A stretch of 31,738 bases of DNA from Hypsibius dujardini (GCA_001579985.1 LRSR01013193.1:1-31738), one strand, 5' to 3'. Shown: positions 9,621 through 21,738, numbered from the stretch's first letter. Translations and numbers: made by a program. Notes: a model not told the origin generated them from the sequence alone.

Positions 9621-10902
9621 TCATGCCACATCGGCATCCCCGATCGAGTCGGCTTTCTCATCCACAAAGGCAATCAGCTTCTCAATTTCCTTCTCCGCGT
9701 CCCGGTCGGAGCCGTTATGTAAAACATAGTCCCAGTCCGTGACACCGTCCAGCCCGCATTCACTGTCGCTGTCGTCGATGCCCTTGGTGAAGACGTAGCC
9801 CCGCTTCCTCCGAGTCGGCTCATCGCACTCCACGCGGATGCGGATGACGTGAGGGTAGACCTTAAAGTGAACCAGATCGCTGGGCCGCCGGGCGTCACTA
9901 ACGATCCATACTTTCTTGCTGGCGACCCACTGTCCCGCCGTGGCTAGCCGGCACCAGTGCGACGGGTCTTGCTGCCGCTTTTCTTCTCCCCAAGTGATCA
10001 TCGCTCCCCTGTGGAATGAAAAGCAGAATTTTGGGAATTCAGTGATAGTGAGAATTCATCCTGTAAGTGCAGAGGGGTGAAAACAGAGGGGCGAAACAGT
10101 ATGGAGACGGCAAGCAGTTAGGTTGGCAGGCAGGCAGGCAGGCAGGCAAACAGGCAGGCAGGGAGACAGACAGACAGGCAGGTAGGCAGGCAAACAGGCA
10201 GGGAGACAGACAGGCAGGCAGATAAACAGGCAGACAGACCGACAGACAGAAAATCAGACAGACAGACAGGCAGAGAGACATTCAGACACAGACAGTAAGG
10301 TGACAGATCATTGCACATTGACAGTGAAACGAATAGGCTCATAAAAACCCTCAACAGGACTGAATCGAGCAGGAATGAATCGGCGTAGAGATTAAGCACG
10401 AATTAAATGCTTAAGTAATCGAATCAATCGACCGACCAACCACAAACCATATGAGAGGAGACGTGCAAAAGAGATATGAATTATCTCACAAAAACGGATC
10501 GGCCTCATCTTTTATCAGATATTTGACAAGATCAATAAAATTAAGGCAAATAATTTTCTGGTGACGCGGAAAAGACACACCAAGGCTCAATCGGTGACAA
10601 GACCAAAAACAGCAATACATAAAGTCATTACAAAAATACCGAAGCAAATCAATCAATCAAGCAAAAGAGCAATCAATGATATCAATTCAAAACCTAATCT
10701 CCCAGCTCGATCCTTTAGAGGGACGGAAACGTTTAGCGCCTGCCCATCCATCATCACTTATATGGGCAGATATCAAGCAAATTGGATGCGAGATTTAAAG
10801 CTTCGTGAAAGGCCACCAATACAGAAGGGTGCCATGGGAGTAATTCATAGAATATGCTGCAGCAACAACACTTGATTTCACAATCAAATGGTTGATTTCT
10901 TT

Positions 10903-10956
<54 letters not shown>

Positions 10957-11275
10957 GTTGATTTTAGCGTCTTCTTTCAGTGTAAACTTGATTTCTTGAT
11001 TTCTTGATTGATTTGTCAGGGCCTTCTTCCAGTGTATACTTGAATTACCTGTGTTGCTCCTTGTAGGCTTCCGCCGAGAGGAGGTGGTCAAAGTCGAGGG
11101 AATGCGCCTTGGCATACTCGGACTTGAGCGGCCCGGAAAGCCGGATGATGGTTGCGATCTCCTCGCCGAACTTGAGGAGCAGCTTGGAGGCGATGAAATC
11201 TTTGCCGGATTTGCGTTTGCCGCTGAGAATGAGCACCACTTGCGGGTTGGTGCTGTGGTCCTGCTCCGTCGTCAT
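9621..11275 (-). CDS. PMVK: Phosphomevalonate kinase (animal type)
   Basis: Catalyses ATP-dependent phosphorylation of mevalonate 5-phosphate to the diphosphate, in the mevalonate/isoprenoid pathway. Coding exons on the minus strand: 11275-11049 (75 codons plus 2 bases) and 10008-9621, joined inside an Arg codon (AG|GTAATT ... CCACAG|G), giving 204 aa against 192 in human. The P-loop-like SGKRKSGKDF is near residues 18-27. RLSGPLKSEYAK, AYKEQHR spanning to MITWGEEKRQQDP across the junction, WIVSDARRPSD, and GIDDSDSECGLD follow in family order. The start is the only in-frame ATG before the P-loop (G at -3); the frame is open further upstream only from a TTG. The C-terminus lacks the SRL peroxisomal-type ending of the human enzyme. 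The 1040-base intron holds CAGG and GATT repeats. Confidence 0.93.
10120..10285. repeat. (CAGG/CAGA)n tract in the PMVK intron
   Basis: CAGGCAGG runs grade into CAGACAGA within the PMVK intron (10009-11048). It belongs to the same tetranucleotide family as the tracts in the FAHD1, E2F and BRWD introns. Minus-strand Cys/Leu-rich frames here are repeat translations. Confidence 0.9.
10904..10961. repeat. (GATT)n microsatellite in the PMVK intron
   Basis: An almost uninterrupted run of about 13 GATT units, ending in two GGTT variants. It is the purest example of the TGAT/ATCA tetranucleotide dispersed through the window. Confidence 0.95.
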
Positions 11276-11495
11276 CCCTGCTGTTGTGGCGTCTCGCTTG
11301 CTGGCAAAAGTGCTCACCCCCGTACAGAGTGGCGACAATAATAAATACTAAGAAACGATGAAAGAGATTAGAAAATTTGAAACATAAACAGACATGCGAT
11401 CCATGTGCAATCAGCTGTTTTCGCTTCGGCAACCGCGAATCTCAGCAAGTAAACGCAGGAACATCTCCTTTGGTTGATGGAACAAGTTTGATTAC

Positions 11496-11643
11496 TACTG
11501 TCGCGATTCTAACGGCCAGCTTAGCCCCGCCTCCCCCCGTGCAAGACTCTATGACGTCACGGATTCAATTCCAGCCCTGCCCGGACCCGGGGGTCGTAAT
11601 TTACTGGTAGGGCCAAAAAACGGCTGTTAGAATCGCGACAGTA
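11496..11643. mobile_element. Short terminal-inverted-repeat element (MITE-like)
   Basis: TACTGTCGCGATTCTAACGG (11496-11515) is matched by its reverse complement at 11622-11643 over 22 bases with one mismatch. The 148-base element is GC-rich, has no ORF and contains a perfect TGACGTCA palindrome at 11552-11559. It lies upstream of PMVK and downstream of BRWD. The size and ends fit a non-autonomous DNA element; its superfamily is unknown to me. Confidence 0.7.
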
Positions 11644-12357
11644 CAGTAGAACGCAAAACGGCGAAGGAACAATTCGGCATGGGGGTAAGAACAAGGAATA
11701 TTGGTGTAGGAACAACTGGGAATAGTAAAGGAACAATATAGAAAATTTTAATTAATAGGAATATGGCGGAATCAAGACAACTAGCAAAGACATATTGAAA
11801 CGAACATATTCGGTTTTTTTTTGCTTGCAGAATCGAAAAAAGAGCTGCTTTAGAGCATTCGTAGTTCAATTCTCACTCAGTAGTCAAGTCAATACGAGAT
11901 TTCTCGACGACAGACTAGTCATTAGAGAGGTACGAAGGAAGACATCTTATTGGACATCTTATTTCACAGTCTGAGTCAATCGTGCATCAAGTCCTGATTT
12001 ACCGTCACAGATATGAGATACGAAAAAGAAGACCCATTGTGTTCACTCCATCAGCTGTTCACTGCCACATCGCCAAATCGTCAGTAAAATACACCGAAAA
12101 ACGGCAGGAGAGGCCAGAGAATCGAGAGGTTAGTTTCTAAAAAAGAGATGAGCCATGGACCCCCCCCCCCGACATACACCATCGACAGACAAAGCCAACG
12201 GACTCGTGGGGCCGGGAGGGGAAGTGGCGTTCAAAACAAGCGACATCGTGGATCAAACATGATAACGGAGGTCGGTCATCACAGTCAAAAAAGAACATTA
12301 CACTTATATCCACACGAAAGGACGAGAGACTGTCCTTCCCGCACAAAACTGCACATA
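11644..12357. other. Intergenic spacer between PMVK and BRWD
   Basis: I see no gene here. The first 100 bases hold loosely repeated GGAACAA motifs, similar in composition to the GGAAC/GTTCC repeats at 27423-28185. A run of ten Cs lies near 12160. The BRWD 3' UTR must lie at the right end, but no canonical AATAAA is visible on the minus strand. Confidence 0.5.
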
Positions 12358-15300
12358 TCAATCAGCACGTCTCGGCGGCTTGATGGCACGGCCGGATCTG
12401 GACACCCTGTTGGCATCATTCGATGAGGAATCCATGGTGGTGGCGCTGTCGGTCGGGCTGTCCGCCACGTCCCCGTCCGAGCCCTCCATCTCCGCGTAAC
12501 TCTGCGGCTTCCGCGCGCGGCCGTGCATTGAGAGATTCTGTTGGACGGGCGCAGCAGATTTGCCCTTCCTACCACCACCACCACCACCGGTGGCCGGCTT
12601 TCGTGGAGCCCGTCCACCAGCTCCACCGCCTCGCTGCGCTGCCCGCTTCTGATGACGTCCGGCCGCGCGTTTCGCCCGCTTTCTGCTGGTCGTGATGCTG
12701 GTGTCCGGGGACGGAGCCTTCCGCTTCTTTCCACCACCTCCACCACCACTTCGCTTGGAACGTTTCCGACCGCCATTGACGACTTTCAGCGGCCCATTGG
12801 ACGACGAGGACGCGGCAGCTTTCCCCCTGGTACGAGCTTGCTTCCGACCCGAGGAAGTGGACGGGCCAGCAGCGTCGTAGTCTTCATCATCCGGATCGAG
12901 CTCGCCAACGCCCAGCGAATCATCTTCCTCGGCGGAATAGTCGTCAGGTTCACGACCGTCGTCGGCATCGCTTGCATCATCTTCAGTCGTATACTCACTA
13001 CCGTCTTCGTTTTCCGCCACTTCCGGTTCACTCTCCGAGCCGAGGTCGTAGTCGGCGGCGGCATGACCGTTGGTGGAGCGTCCGTTGGCGACATGACCGT
13101 TCTGCCGACTCGGTCCAGCAGAGGGAGCCGAAGTCGGCTCTGCCGCCATTAGCTCTTTCCATTTGGCATTCCAGAATTTGGTGAACTTGTTGAAAACCGA
13201 GCGAACGTTCGAGCGAATCGAGTCATCCCTGGCAAGGAGATGTCACGTGTTTTAGACCATTCAGTTAAGGAACCGACACAGACAATTATCGATTTGTATC
13301 ACTATTATTTTGTCTTTGAAATATCTTTCTATTATTACATCATCACTACTGGGACTAATTTCCATTCACATAACTTGTTAACACGGTCAGTTACTTTATG
13401 CGTGTCAATTTCGCACTCTACATGCGAGTCCAATGTGTCGCTAAATCGTTGCCTCAAGGGGTTTGTATGCACAGTTTGCAGACATCGGATGTGAAAGAGT
13501 TGTTGAACGTACCCGATCAATTCGAGAAAGACACTGGCAATGATATTTGCCTCCTTGGTGGCGACATGGAGCGGGCCATTGTAAGTCGCGGAGTTCTTGA
13601 CGATCTGCTCAACGTCGTGGCGTAACGCTGAACGGTGACGATAAAAGCCATTCTCCAGCCGGGAACGGATCATCATTAAATCCACCGGAGCAGCCACGTA
13701 GTGGAAGTAATCGTGGAACTGTTCAGTGTCCACAGGCGCGGCGAAAAACTCAGCGTGGCTGTTCTCCGTGATTTCCGACAGCAGAGGAAGTACGCGCTGG
13801 CGGAATGCCTCCAGGCTGAAGCAGTCCCAGTCGCCGGGTTCGGGTTTGTAGGCCATTTCCAGCAGCTCCTCACTCGTAAACTCTATCCCGTCTCGCGGTT
13901 CTGAATGAGAACGATGAGATGGAATTAGAGTCGCCGTACAATATAGGCACGAGGACTGCAGACATTGGTTGGGAGAATGCAAACGGAGCTTACCTTCGCC
14001 CCGATCGCCGCCCAACGGTGAAACTTCCCAAGGGCTTAGCCACTCCACTCCCTCCTCACCACCAGCCACATGCTCGGATTCGTCCCACCTGCAAACGAAT
14101 ACGCTTGATAAAACATGGACATTTCTCGGTCAGTGTGTGGCACTTTGTCTACAGCGGCACGCACCGTATGCCCAGTGAATGAAAATCGCTTTCTGCAACA
14201 TTCACTGCCGGATTTCCAATTTGCTTGATTTCGCCGTTGAACCATTTCCACTTGTCCGCCTCGTTGAATAAGGTGCGAACTCGCTGTCCCGCGGTTAAGT
14301 GCAGAGCTCGGCTTTGATCGACAAACTGCTTCAGAATGAGAAAGTCTTCTGCGTCCGGAATTTCCTGAAGCCTGCGAATGTGATCAATCAATCAATCAAT
14401 CGATCACCATAAAACGTCAGTACCTTAGCAAATGGAAATAAAGAAAACTCTTTCGCATCATCACTCCCTTACAGAATTTTGAAGAACCTCTTCTTTGGAT
14501 CAGTCGGAGCTCCGTCCGAGATACGTTCAACCGTGATCTTGGCTATCCGTTTGAACTGCTGTTTCGTTATGATGATTTCCAATTCGGTCACTTTAACCAG
14601 CTCAACTGTCTGAAAGAGGACAACTCTCAGCTACTGAAGACCATACGCAATCTACAGGCAGATGCAACACGTAAGGCATGGACGGGCCGACAGAGCACTA
14701 AAAATTGATTCGACAAACCGATATTATGACAGACTGAAGCATGAGGAAAACAAACCAAGGTGCGCAACCGACGACAGACAGGTAACGTGTTCTCAAGCAC
14801 ATACATTCCAGTCCAGCGGTAGCTCCCACGGTCGATTAGCATGGACTGCCCGGTCAGCCCCGGAGTCTTCAGAATGCGCAGCCGAATTGAACGATTTGTG
14901 GGCTTCGATAAAGTAGTACAGCAAATCGTCAATCTGCGGGTAGTACGGCGTGCGCCTCGGCAGCACCTCCGACAACCACTTTGGCGGGGTCGGGTCCACA
15001 CCCTTCGGCACGATTGCAGTGGCGGGCAAGTTCTCCAACTCCAGCTTTATCTTTTTTGCGGGTGCTTTCCGACGAGTGGCCTCGCCGACAACACCGGCAG
15101 CTTTAGCAGGCCGTTTCCCGCGGCGCGCACTCCCGTTGGGCACCCTCGGCGGCGGCGCCTCAATCGACGCTTTCCCAGCACGAGCCCGCGTCGGCGGCGG
15201 TCGCCGAGATGTCGAGGGTTCATCGTCATTTGCGGGCAGTTCGTTGGCCTCCTCCAAATCTTCCTGCTTGATTCGCTCAATTTCATCGTCCATTTCGCTG

Positions 15301-17746
15301 AGATCCAGTTCCTCGCTGTCGTCTCGCTGTTTCCGCTTCCTGGAACTCCTCCGTGTCCCGCTCTGAAAGCACACAGAAAATCACGTGAGCATTTTCAGCC
15401 GCAGAAACTACAGCTTGCGCTTATATAATTTTAGTGAGGAAAACTGCAGGAAATGGGAGAAGTTCGAAGAAGAAGATGAATTTTAGCATTTCTGCGTAAA
15501 ACCAATCCAAAAGCGCAACTGTCATTTTCTAACATCCTCAATTTTTCTCAACTGAACAGGATCTTGTTCGGGAAAGTTTGAACCGGATCGGAATGTGAAG
15601 CTGACAAAATGATCCCTTGTTAGGAGTCTTTTCCACTTACCAAAGCAATCGCTTCTCGCGGAGCGCGTCTCTGCCGACCGCCCCAACTCTCCTCCGAGCC
15701 GCCGTCAGAGTCGATGCTCTCCTCCTCTCCTTCCTCGTCGTCCTCATCGTCGTCATCATCCGAATTAGCCCGCACTTCGGGAGCACGATAGTCCTCGTCC
15801 TCGGAGTCGCTGGGAATCTCAAACGGGATGAGCTGGTTCTCAGGAACATTAACCGACGGCTGCTCCCCACCCTCACCGTTAAGCGCACGCTGGACGGACG
15901 AGCCCTCCCCGGCGCCGGCATCCAAGAACATCCGTTTCGGCGGGGGGATGAAGACGTAGTCCGGTTCCGTGGCGGCCACACGACGATGCGCGGAACTGTC
16001 CTTGGCGACGGACGACTTCGTCTCGCGGAATTTCTCCAGTTCCAACAGGGCCAAGTCCTTCCGCTTCCGGTAGAGGCTCTGCGCGATGAACGGACTCAAC
16101 GGTGCGGGAATGTATGTGCGTTTGTAGGGATCCGGCGGGTGGATGTAGTTGACACCGACCCCGCCTTGTTGGGCGACCGCGCCCGGCATCAAGGCTTGGT
16201 CGTCGAGGCCCGGCAGGGCGGCGTCCAGGGCTGGCAGAGGTCCATCCGGAACCTACGAAAACATGTGCTAAAATTAAATGGTTATACATCAGCAATGTCT
16301 TCGAGGGTAGTAGGAGGCTTTGCAGTCAGGAATCATTTGCGTAGCATATAACAAGGCGCCTTTATTGTCTTTTGCAGAGAAAAATGTTGGAAAGGTGAAT
16401 CATTCTCATTTTATTTTGCTTTCAGAAAAGCATCAGCACCAAATGTTTTCACATCTATCCATCCAATCAGTAACGGCTTTGACTGGTATCACTTCAATGT
16501 AAATTTTGTTTGATTAGAAAACTTCAAATGGATTCACGTTTTCTGAAGGAATTTTCAGCTTACTAATTCACCTTTTTACGGGAAAAACTTCCGGATAAAA
16601 CTCACGGGACGAGCAAGCTTCTCCCATTTAACTACGCCAGATAAAGAAAAATTTTATGCAAACGAAAAACATGCCGCAGTATTATGTTTCGATGAAAAAA
16701 ATGTAGTCTCACAAATTATATGATTAGATGTTGAAGCCAAAATAAACGTTTAAAACTCCAATCAATCAATCAATCAATCATATGAAATTCAAATAGAGCG
16801 GGTCTTTTCCCTGATAGATGCCATTCCTAAGGGAAAGTCAGAAGAACCCATAACGAACAAACCCCCAGAGAGAGAAACTTAAATCGATACGCTGACAGAT
16901 AAAAAAACCAGACCAGCATCTCATCAGGCGTTGGATTAGCAGAAATGCCCACTGACCTGGATCTGCTCGCTGTTGCAATGGCGTCCGGGTACAAACCGCT
17001 GAATTTCTGGCGGATACGGCACACCATTGGCGCTGACCAAAAACGGCGGCTGCATCAGATTCGGCGCCAGCTGTGTCTGCTCGTCCACGACAAAGCCATT
17101 CGAGTCCTTCATCAGCGGCCGGAAGTCGGTGTGGAAAAACTGCTCCTCCGGCGTCTTGGAGTAAGTCATTCCCCTGCCCGGTCCGTAAATGTTCAAATTG
17201 CCAAACATATCCACCGCGGCAATCATCGTCCCGTCCGGGCTCCATTTCGCATCGACAAAGGGTGAATGGCCATGACCGGGGACCCACTGCTGGAAGGCGC
17301 AGAGTTTCGACCCATCCACCAATGACCACAGGATGAGCTTAGCATCGTGACCGGCAGTCAGGTAAACATTGGTGTCGAACGGGTGGCTTTCCAGCACGTA
17401 GGCAGCGTCGGAGTGACCAGTTAGCTCGAAGGTCAGGCTTCCGCTAAAGGAGTCGAAGACGCGGATTACGCTGTCGTCAGACGCGAGAAGACAATACTGA
17501 TCGTTGAGGGACCATCCCACCATGGTCACTTTTCGCTTATAGGCTCTCGGGTCGTATCTTTCCGATCCAGGCCTAAATGGAATAAAGACCAGATTAGATG
17601 TTTACGGGTCTACGGGTCTGTTAGTGTTCAAATGCACACCCCTCTGCTTGGTTGATTGGTTGATTGGTTGTCTGTCTGTCTGCCCGTCTGTCCGTCTCTG
17701 TCAGTACGATTGTCTTGTACGATTAGCAGTCTGCCTATCAGTAGGC

Positions 17747-17789
<43 letters not shown>

Positions 17790-20700
17790 GTCTCTCTGTC
17801 CTGTTTGTTTGGTCTGTTTGTCCTGTCTGTCTGTCTGTCTGTCTATCAGTACGTTGTCTGCCTGCCTGTCTCTGTCTGACTGTCTTTGTCGCTCCCTCTT
17901 TGTCTATGAGCTACAAACTTACACTCCAAGCGACTGCGCACTGTTCAACCGAATCCACGTCCATTCCTCCTTCACGTTGCACTGCCAAATGCAGCCGGTT
18001 CCATCCTTGCTGCCGGTCAGGATGCGATCTCCCACATGGCAATACTCGATGCTGTCGACCTGGTCCGTGTGGATAGATTTCTGAAGGATGCGTTTCGGGC
18101 TGCCGTCGCACATCAAATTGTCGCACATCATATTGTACACACGAACGCATCCGTCGGAGCTCCCCGACGCCATAAAGGTACCACCTATCATACCAGATGG
18201 AACAGAGTGAGACCAAACAATTGCGGCGCCGGACAAGTTATAAACCGGCTTACCTGAGCTGAAGCTAACTGAGCAAATCTTCGTTTCCGGTGACTCGGGA
18301 GTCTTCTCGTTAATGACCACCACACGGCCGTCCCCTTCATCCGGCCTGGAAACATTTCACAGTCAGGAAACCAAATCAACGCTCGAATCTGGTAAAGCAG
18401 TGCAGTAAAACTTACAAGAATTGAAGAGTAGTGGCGTCATACTTCCAGCAGGTGATGGTGCCGTCCATGGAGGACGCCATGAGGAAACGCAGATTGCCGC
18501 GGACGGAGGGGGAAAACTTCAGGCTGGACACAAAGCCGGCGGAATGCTTGTGGACAATGACCTGCGCGCCGTTCTGCAGGTTCCATATGCGGATCATGCG
18601 ATCGGTGGCCACGGACGCCAACAGGGTGTTCTCGTCATTGATGGCCATGAAGACGAGCTCCTGGCTATGTCCGCGGAATGTGAAGAGCAGCCGGCCCTCT
18701 TGAGCGTCCCACAATTTACACAGCCGATCGTCCGAACCCTGTGGAGGAAAACAACACAGCTCAGTCAGAACAAAGGAAAGGGAAACCGTCAACTTGTGAT
18801 CCCGTGATTGAGTTGAGATCACGTGGTTGAGTTGAGATCCACATACCGTGATGATGTATTTGCCGGTTCGATCAAAGAGGACGTTGAACACTGCCGCGAG
18901 GTGTCCGAGGATCTTCTTGTGCAACTGAAACACCGCGTAGTATCGCTTCGAAAACTGCACTTCCGGATTGAGGTATCCGTGGAACAGCCTGGCCGTGTGG
19001 AGGAGTGCTAAAAAGAAAGTCCGATTTAAATTAAAAACGCTCTTTTATTTTAATTTCATTAATTTAAGTTTTTTTTTTGTTTTTTTTTATTTAATCTTGA
19101 ATTAAAATTATTGATGATTTGAAATGGTTTAGAGTTAATATTTTAAATAAAATTATAAATCTACACGTGGCCGGGCGTCTGATTTTACTCAGTAAATTAA
19201 TTTACAAATCATTTTATTTAAATAAAAACGATTTTGGCCTGTTATAATTCATTATTTAAATCAATCTAAATGACAACGATCAATGCAAAATTGTGTGAAC
19301 TATCAAGGGTAAGAGATCCGGGGAAGGTTCTCTTACGCCAATTGGGGAAGGCATCACTGCTCGCCACCGCCGGCGGCACGGCTCGCGGATACCATGGATT
19401 CTTCGAGCAGAGCAGATCACTGATGGTCCAGCGCGGCTTCCTTGAAACTACAAGGCACAGGAGAGGAGAAAATAAGAGAGCTCGACGCAAAAATCAAGGC
19501 CAAGGAAGGTGAGTTTTTACCATCCGCTCCACGGGAAGGATCTAACCGGCCACAACCGGCACTCTGCAGGAGACTACTGATGCCTTCGATTGCGCCGCTT
19601 CGGCAGCCGTCCTCTACAGACCGTCCGAGATTCCTCGATACTTTGAAAATATAATCCGGCTCTACGTGGTCGTAAGTTTCCGCCTATAAAAAACCCCGCA
19701 TACTATTACCTTCATTAAATGGATATGGCAGGTATAGTGCAGTGTTGCTTAAATAACTCTCTTAAATTCAAATAAAATATTAAATAAGTTCAATTTGAAA
19801 ATTAATTACTGTATTTTCACGTTAGACAGGGACAGTCGTAGTGGAGTGGAACGTGTGCACGGCTCTGTGCACGGCATGTGTGCACGGCTTGTGTGCACGG
19901 CTGTGTGCACGGCTGTGTGCACGGCTGTGTGCACGGCTGTGTGCACGGCTTGTGTGCACTGTGTACACAGCACAAGCGCCGCGTGGCCGATTAAACGTTC
20001 CACAGCTCGTACGCTGTCCATGTCTAACGCGAAACTACAGTATAAAATTTAAACCCATCGGCCGAATTTATTAAACAAAAACTTTACTTTAAAAAACGGT
20101 TGAGTTTAAGGCCAAATTCAGTCAATCAAGTGAATGCAGTGATTATCAGTCAATCAATCGTACAGAGTCCCTTCATGACAGCTAGCTTCATTGAATCGAA
20201 TTGAACCGCCACAGAGGACCGACCCGGTCGGAAAGCGAGCCGACCGACAGGAAAATCGATCGACTGAAATTTTGAGGCCACACGGCAAAACAGACCTCGC
20301 CACACCCTTGCCCCCATCTTTCCCATTGTTTTTTTCGCCAAAAAACAACAACACCAAAATCAAAACTTTTCAGAATAACATTTTCTCCACTTTCCCTGGT
20401 GGCAACTTTTTGGCCTTACCAATTCTTGAAAATCCAAATCGTGCTCCACACCCATCCAGTCCACACGTTTTGGGAGAGCCTAAAAAACACAGGGAACAAT
20501 GGATGCGCGACAAAGATACCGTTTTTGAAGTTTGAAAGGTCAAAGTGGATGAGGCTTCAATGAAGCCGTCTAGTCAAGCAGAGTAATCAGCGGTCGATTG
20601 GCTGATTGGCTGACGCGCGCCTAACCACGTGACTTGACTGACAGCCTCCACTGACGTCATTAAATCGCTTCCTTTAATACCTTTTGATCCTCAAGTTTCC

Positions 20701-21010
20701 GTGCCAGCGACTGCAAAAAAATTAAAGTTGAGCGAAATGTACATTAGCACATTTTTGAGAGAAAAAAATCGCACTTTCCCACTTACATCACCGATCTCCT
20801 TGAACCGGCCATTTTGAAGGTACTTCGCAATGAGGAATTCGAATTCTACACAGTCCGGAAGGTAGTGGTCAGTTTCACACGAAAACGCCGGCAAAAGCGT
20901 GGGAAACGGATAATTTTGCCTGTCGCTGGCAAGCACTCTAATCTGAAAGTGCTGCAGCATGGCTTACCTGCAGCCTCGACGTCGAGCGGCTCGACAGCTT
21001 CTTCATCCAT
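12358..21010 (-). CDS. BRWD/PHIP-family WD40 and bromodomain protein
   Basis: A chromatin reader; relatives (BRWD1, BRWD3, PHIP) act as histone readers and CUL4-DDB1 receptors. Coding exons, minus strand: 21010-20968, 20845-20787, 20710-20681, 20479-20420, 19683-19521, 19447-19337, 19007-18847, 18738-18416, 18345-18254, 18184-17923, 17572-16957, 16252-15641, 15362-14805, 14609-14473, 14371-14165, 14088-13994, 13900-13513, 13228-12358. The sum is 4788 bases, 1595 aa, in frame throughout. Helical N-terminus with FEFLIAKYLQNG; PKRVDWMGVEH; WD40 repeats about 180-560 (GSDDRLCKLWD, TGSKDGTGCIW, TAGHDAKLILW); FFHTDFRPLMKDSNG; an acidic stretch in exon 12; the crypto-Tudor-like region about 1000-1175 (VEWLSPWEV). 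Bromodomain about 1205-1305 with PVD and acetyl-lysine Asn1284 (TYNGP). It matches bromodomain 1 of vertebrate PHIP; I find no second bromodomain. The tail (1307-1595) is acidic, then Gly/Lys/Arg-rich. The start ATG has a strong context (ACCATGG). Confidence 0.92.
17664..17890. repeat. (CTGT)n tract in a BRWD intron
   Basis: Perfect CTGT runs (notably about 17748-17790 and 17826-17844) lie in the intron 17573-17922. The transcribed strand of BRWD reads them as ACAG. Plus-strand Cys-rich frames are repeat translations. Confidence 0.92.
19808..20041. mobile_element. Foldback element enclosing a 12-bp minisatellite
   Basis: The left arm (19808 to about 19852, containing ACGTTAGACAGGGACAG) pairs with the right arm (about 19993-20041, containing CTGTCCATGTCTAACGC) over about 45 bases with mismatches. 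Between the arms, about 19850-19960, are roughly nine copies of GTGTGCACGGCT, itself containing the palindrome GTGCAC. It lies in BRWD intron 4 (19684-20419). No ORF other than repeat translation is present. Confidence 0.75.
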
Positions 21011-21375
21011 GGTCGAGATGGGGGTTTGATGGCGTGAGTTGTGGGGGTTAGAAATGGGGAGAAAACGGGAGGGAATTTCGCATCTTTTCAGTTGTTTCCG
21101 TTACGCTGAAAAATAAACGGCAAAAGAAGTGTGTGCTGCGGCTGCACTACTGCCTGCACTGCACACACACAGGCAACACAGACTAGAGTCGAGCCATGCA
21201 TGTGCTGTCTGTGAGTGGAGCGCATCGCAATGCGCGTTTGCTGATGACTCTCTCTCCTATGTGTCTTCCGGCTTGGGCAACCGTACGCGCCAATAAAAAT
21301 CAAGGCACGGATCACGCAGCCAATGACAATTGGCGATTCGGAAAAGGGCCAATCCGATCATTTCCACGCTAATGT

Positions 21376-21383
21376 TGACGTCA
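21376..21383. promoter_or_regulatory. CRE palindrome TGACGTCA
   Basis: A perfect 8-base CREB/ATF consensus between the two divergent start codons, close to two CCAAT boxes. It is one of five perfect copies in the window; the others are at 11552, 20652, 29051 and 30370. Confidence 0.45.
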
Positions 21384-21738
21384 GCGACCCCAGTTCCAAT
21401 TACACTTGTGCTTTCACCCGACCGGAATTGGCTACTAAAGGCCCGGAGTGTTTAATTAATAATTTTTTAGTTAAATAAATGACATTATTAACTGCTCCAA
21501 ACTGAAAATACGATAAAATCAATAAATATATGTAAACGGAAAACGGAAAATGAGTGTACAATATATGGTTGTAACATTAGAAAACGAAAAATGGAACTCC
21601 ACTAAATTTGCTGTAATTGGAATTGCGGCCACGCTGCACCGGAAAGTGAGGAACCTCTTTTCACACTTGGCAGAGTTTCTTGAAAACCTTTTTTTGATTT
21701 GAGGAGCCTGAGAAGCTTACCGAAAGGTAGGGTGGAGG

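Noticed and set aside
11088-11432. Minus-strand frames overlapping PMVK exon 1
   Set aside because: They are other frames of the same strand. The frame with SGKRKSGKDF and correct phase to exon 2 is the real one.
12541-13152. Long plus-strand frames opposite the BRWD last exon
   Set aside because: They mirror the Gly/Lys/Ser/acidic-rich coding strand of BRWD, where GC-rich codons keep the antisense open. The minus strand has the continuous exon chain. The same reasoning applies to 14841-15428, 15617-16351 and 16945-17265.
16320-16502. 60-codon plus-strand frame in the BRWD intron 16253-16956
   Set aside because: No ATG-led protein-like composition, no splice partners and no domain. It is an AT-rich intron.
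19442-19654. Possible plus-strand gene with donor GTGAGT at 19509 and acceptor at about 19568
   Set aside because: It looked like a two-exon gene (EEKIRELDAKIKAKE), but the phases do not join without stops. The minus strand gives BRWD exons 5 and 6 across the same bases with good family alignment.
19841-20074. Frames encoding repeated CARL and AVHT peptides
   Set aside because: They are translations of the 12-bp GTGTGCACGGCT minisatellite inside a BRWD intron.
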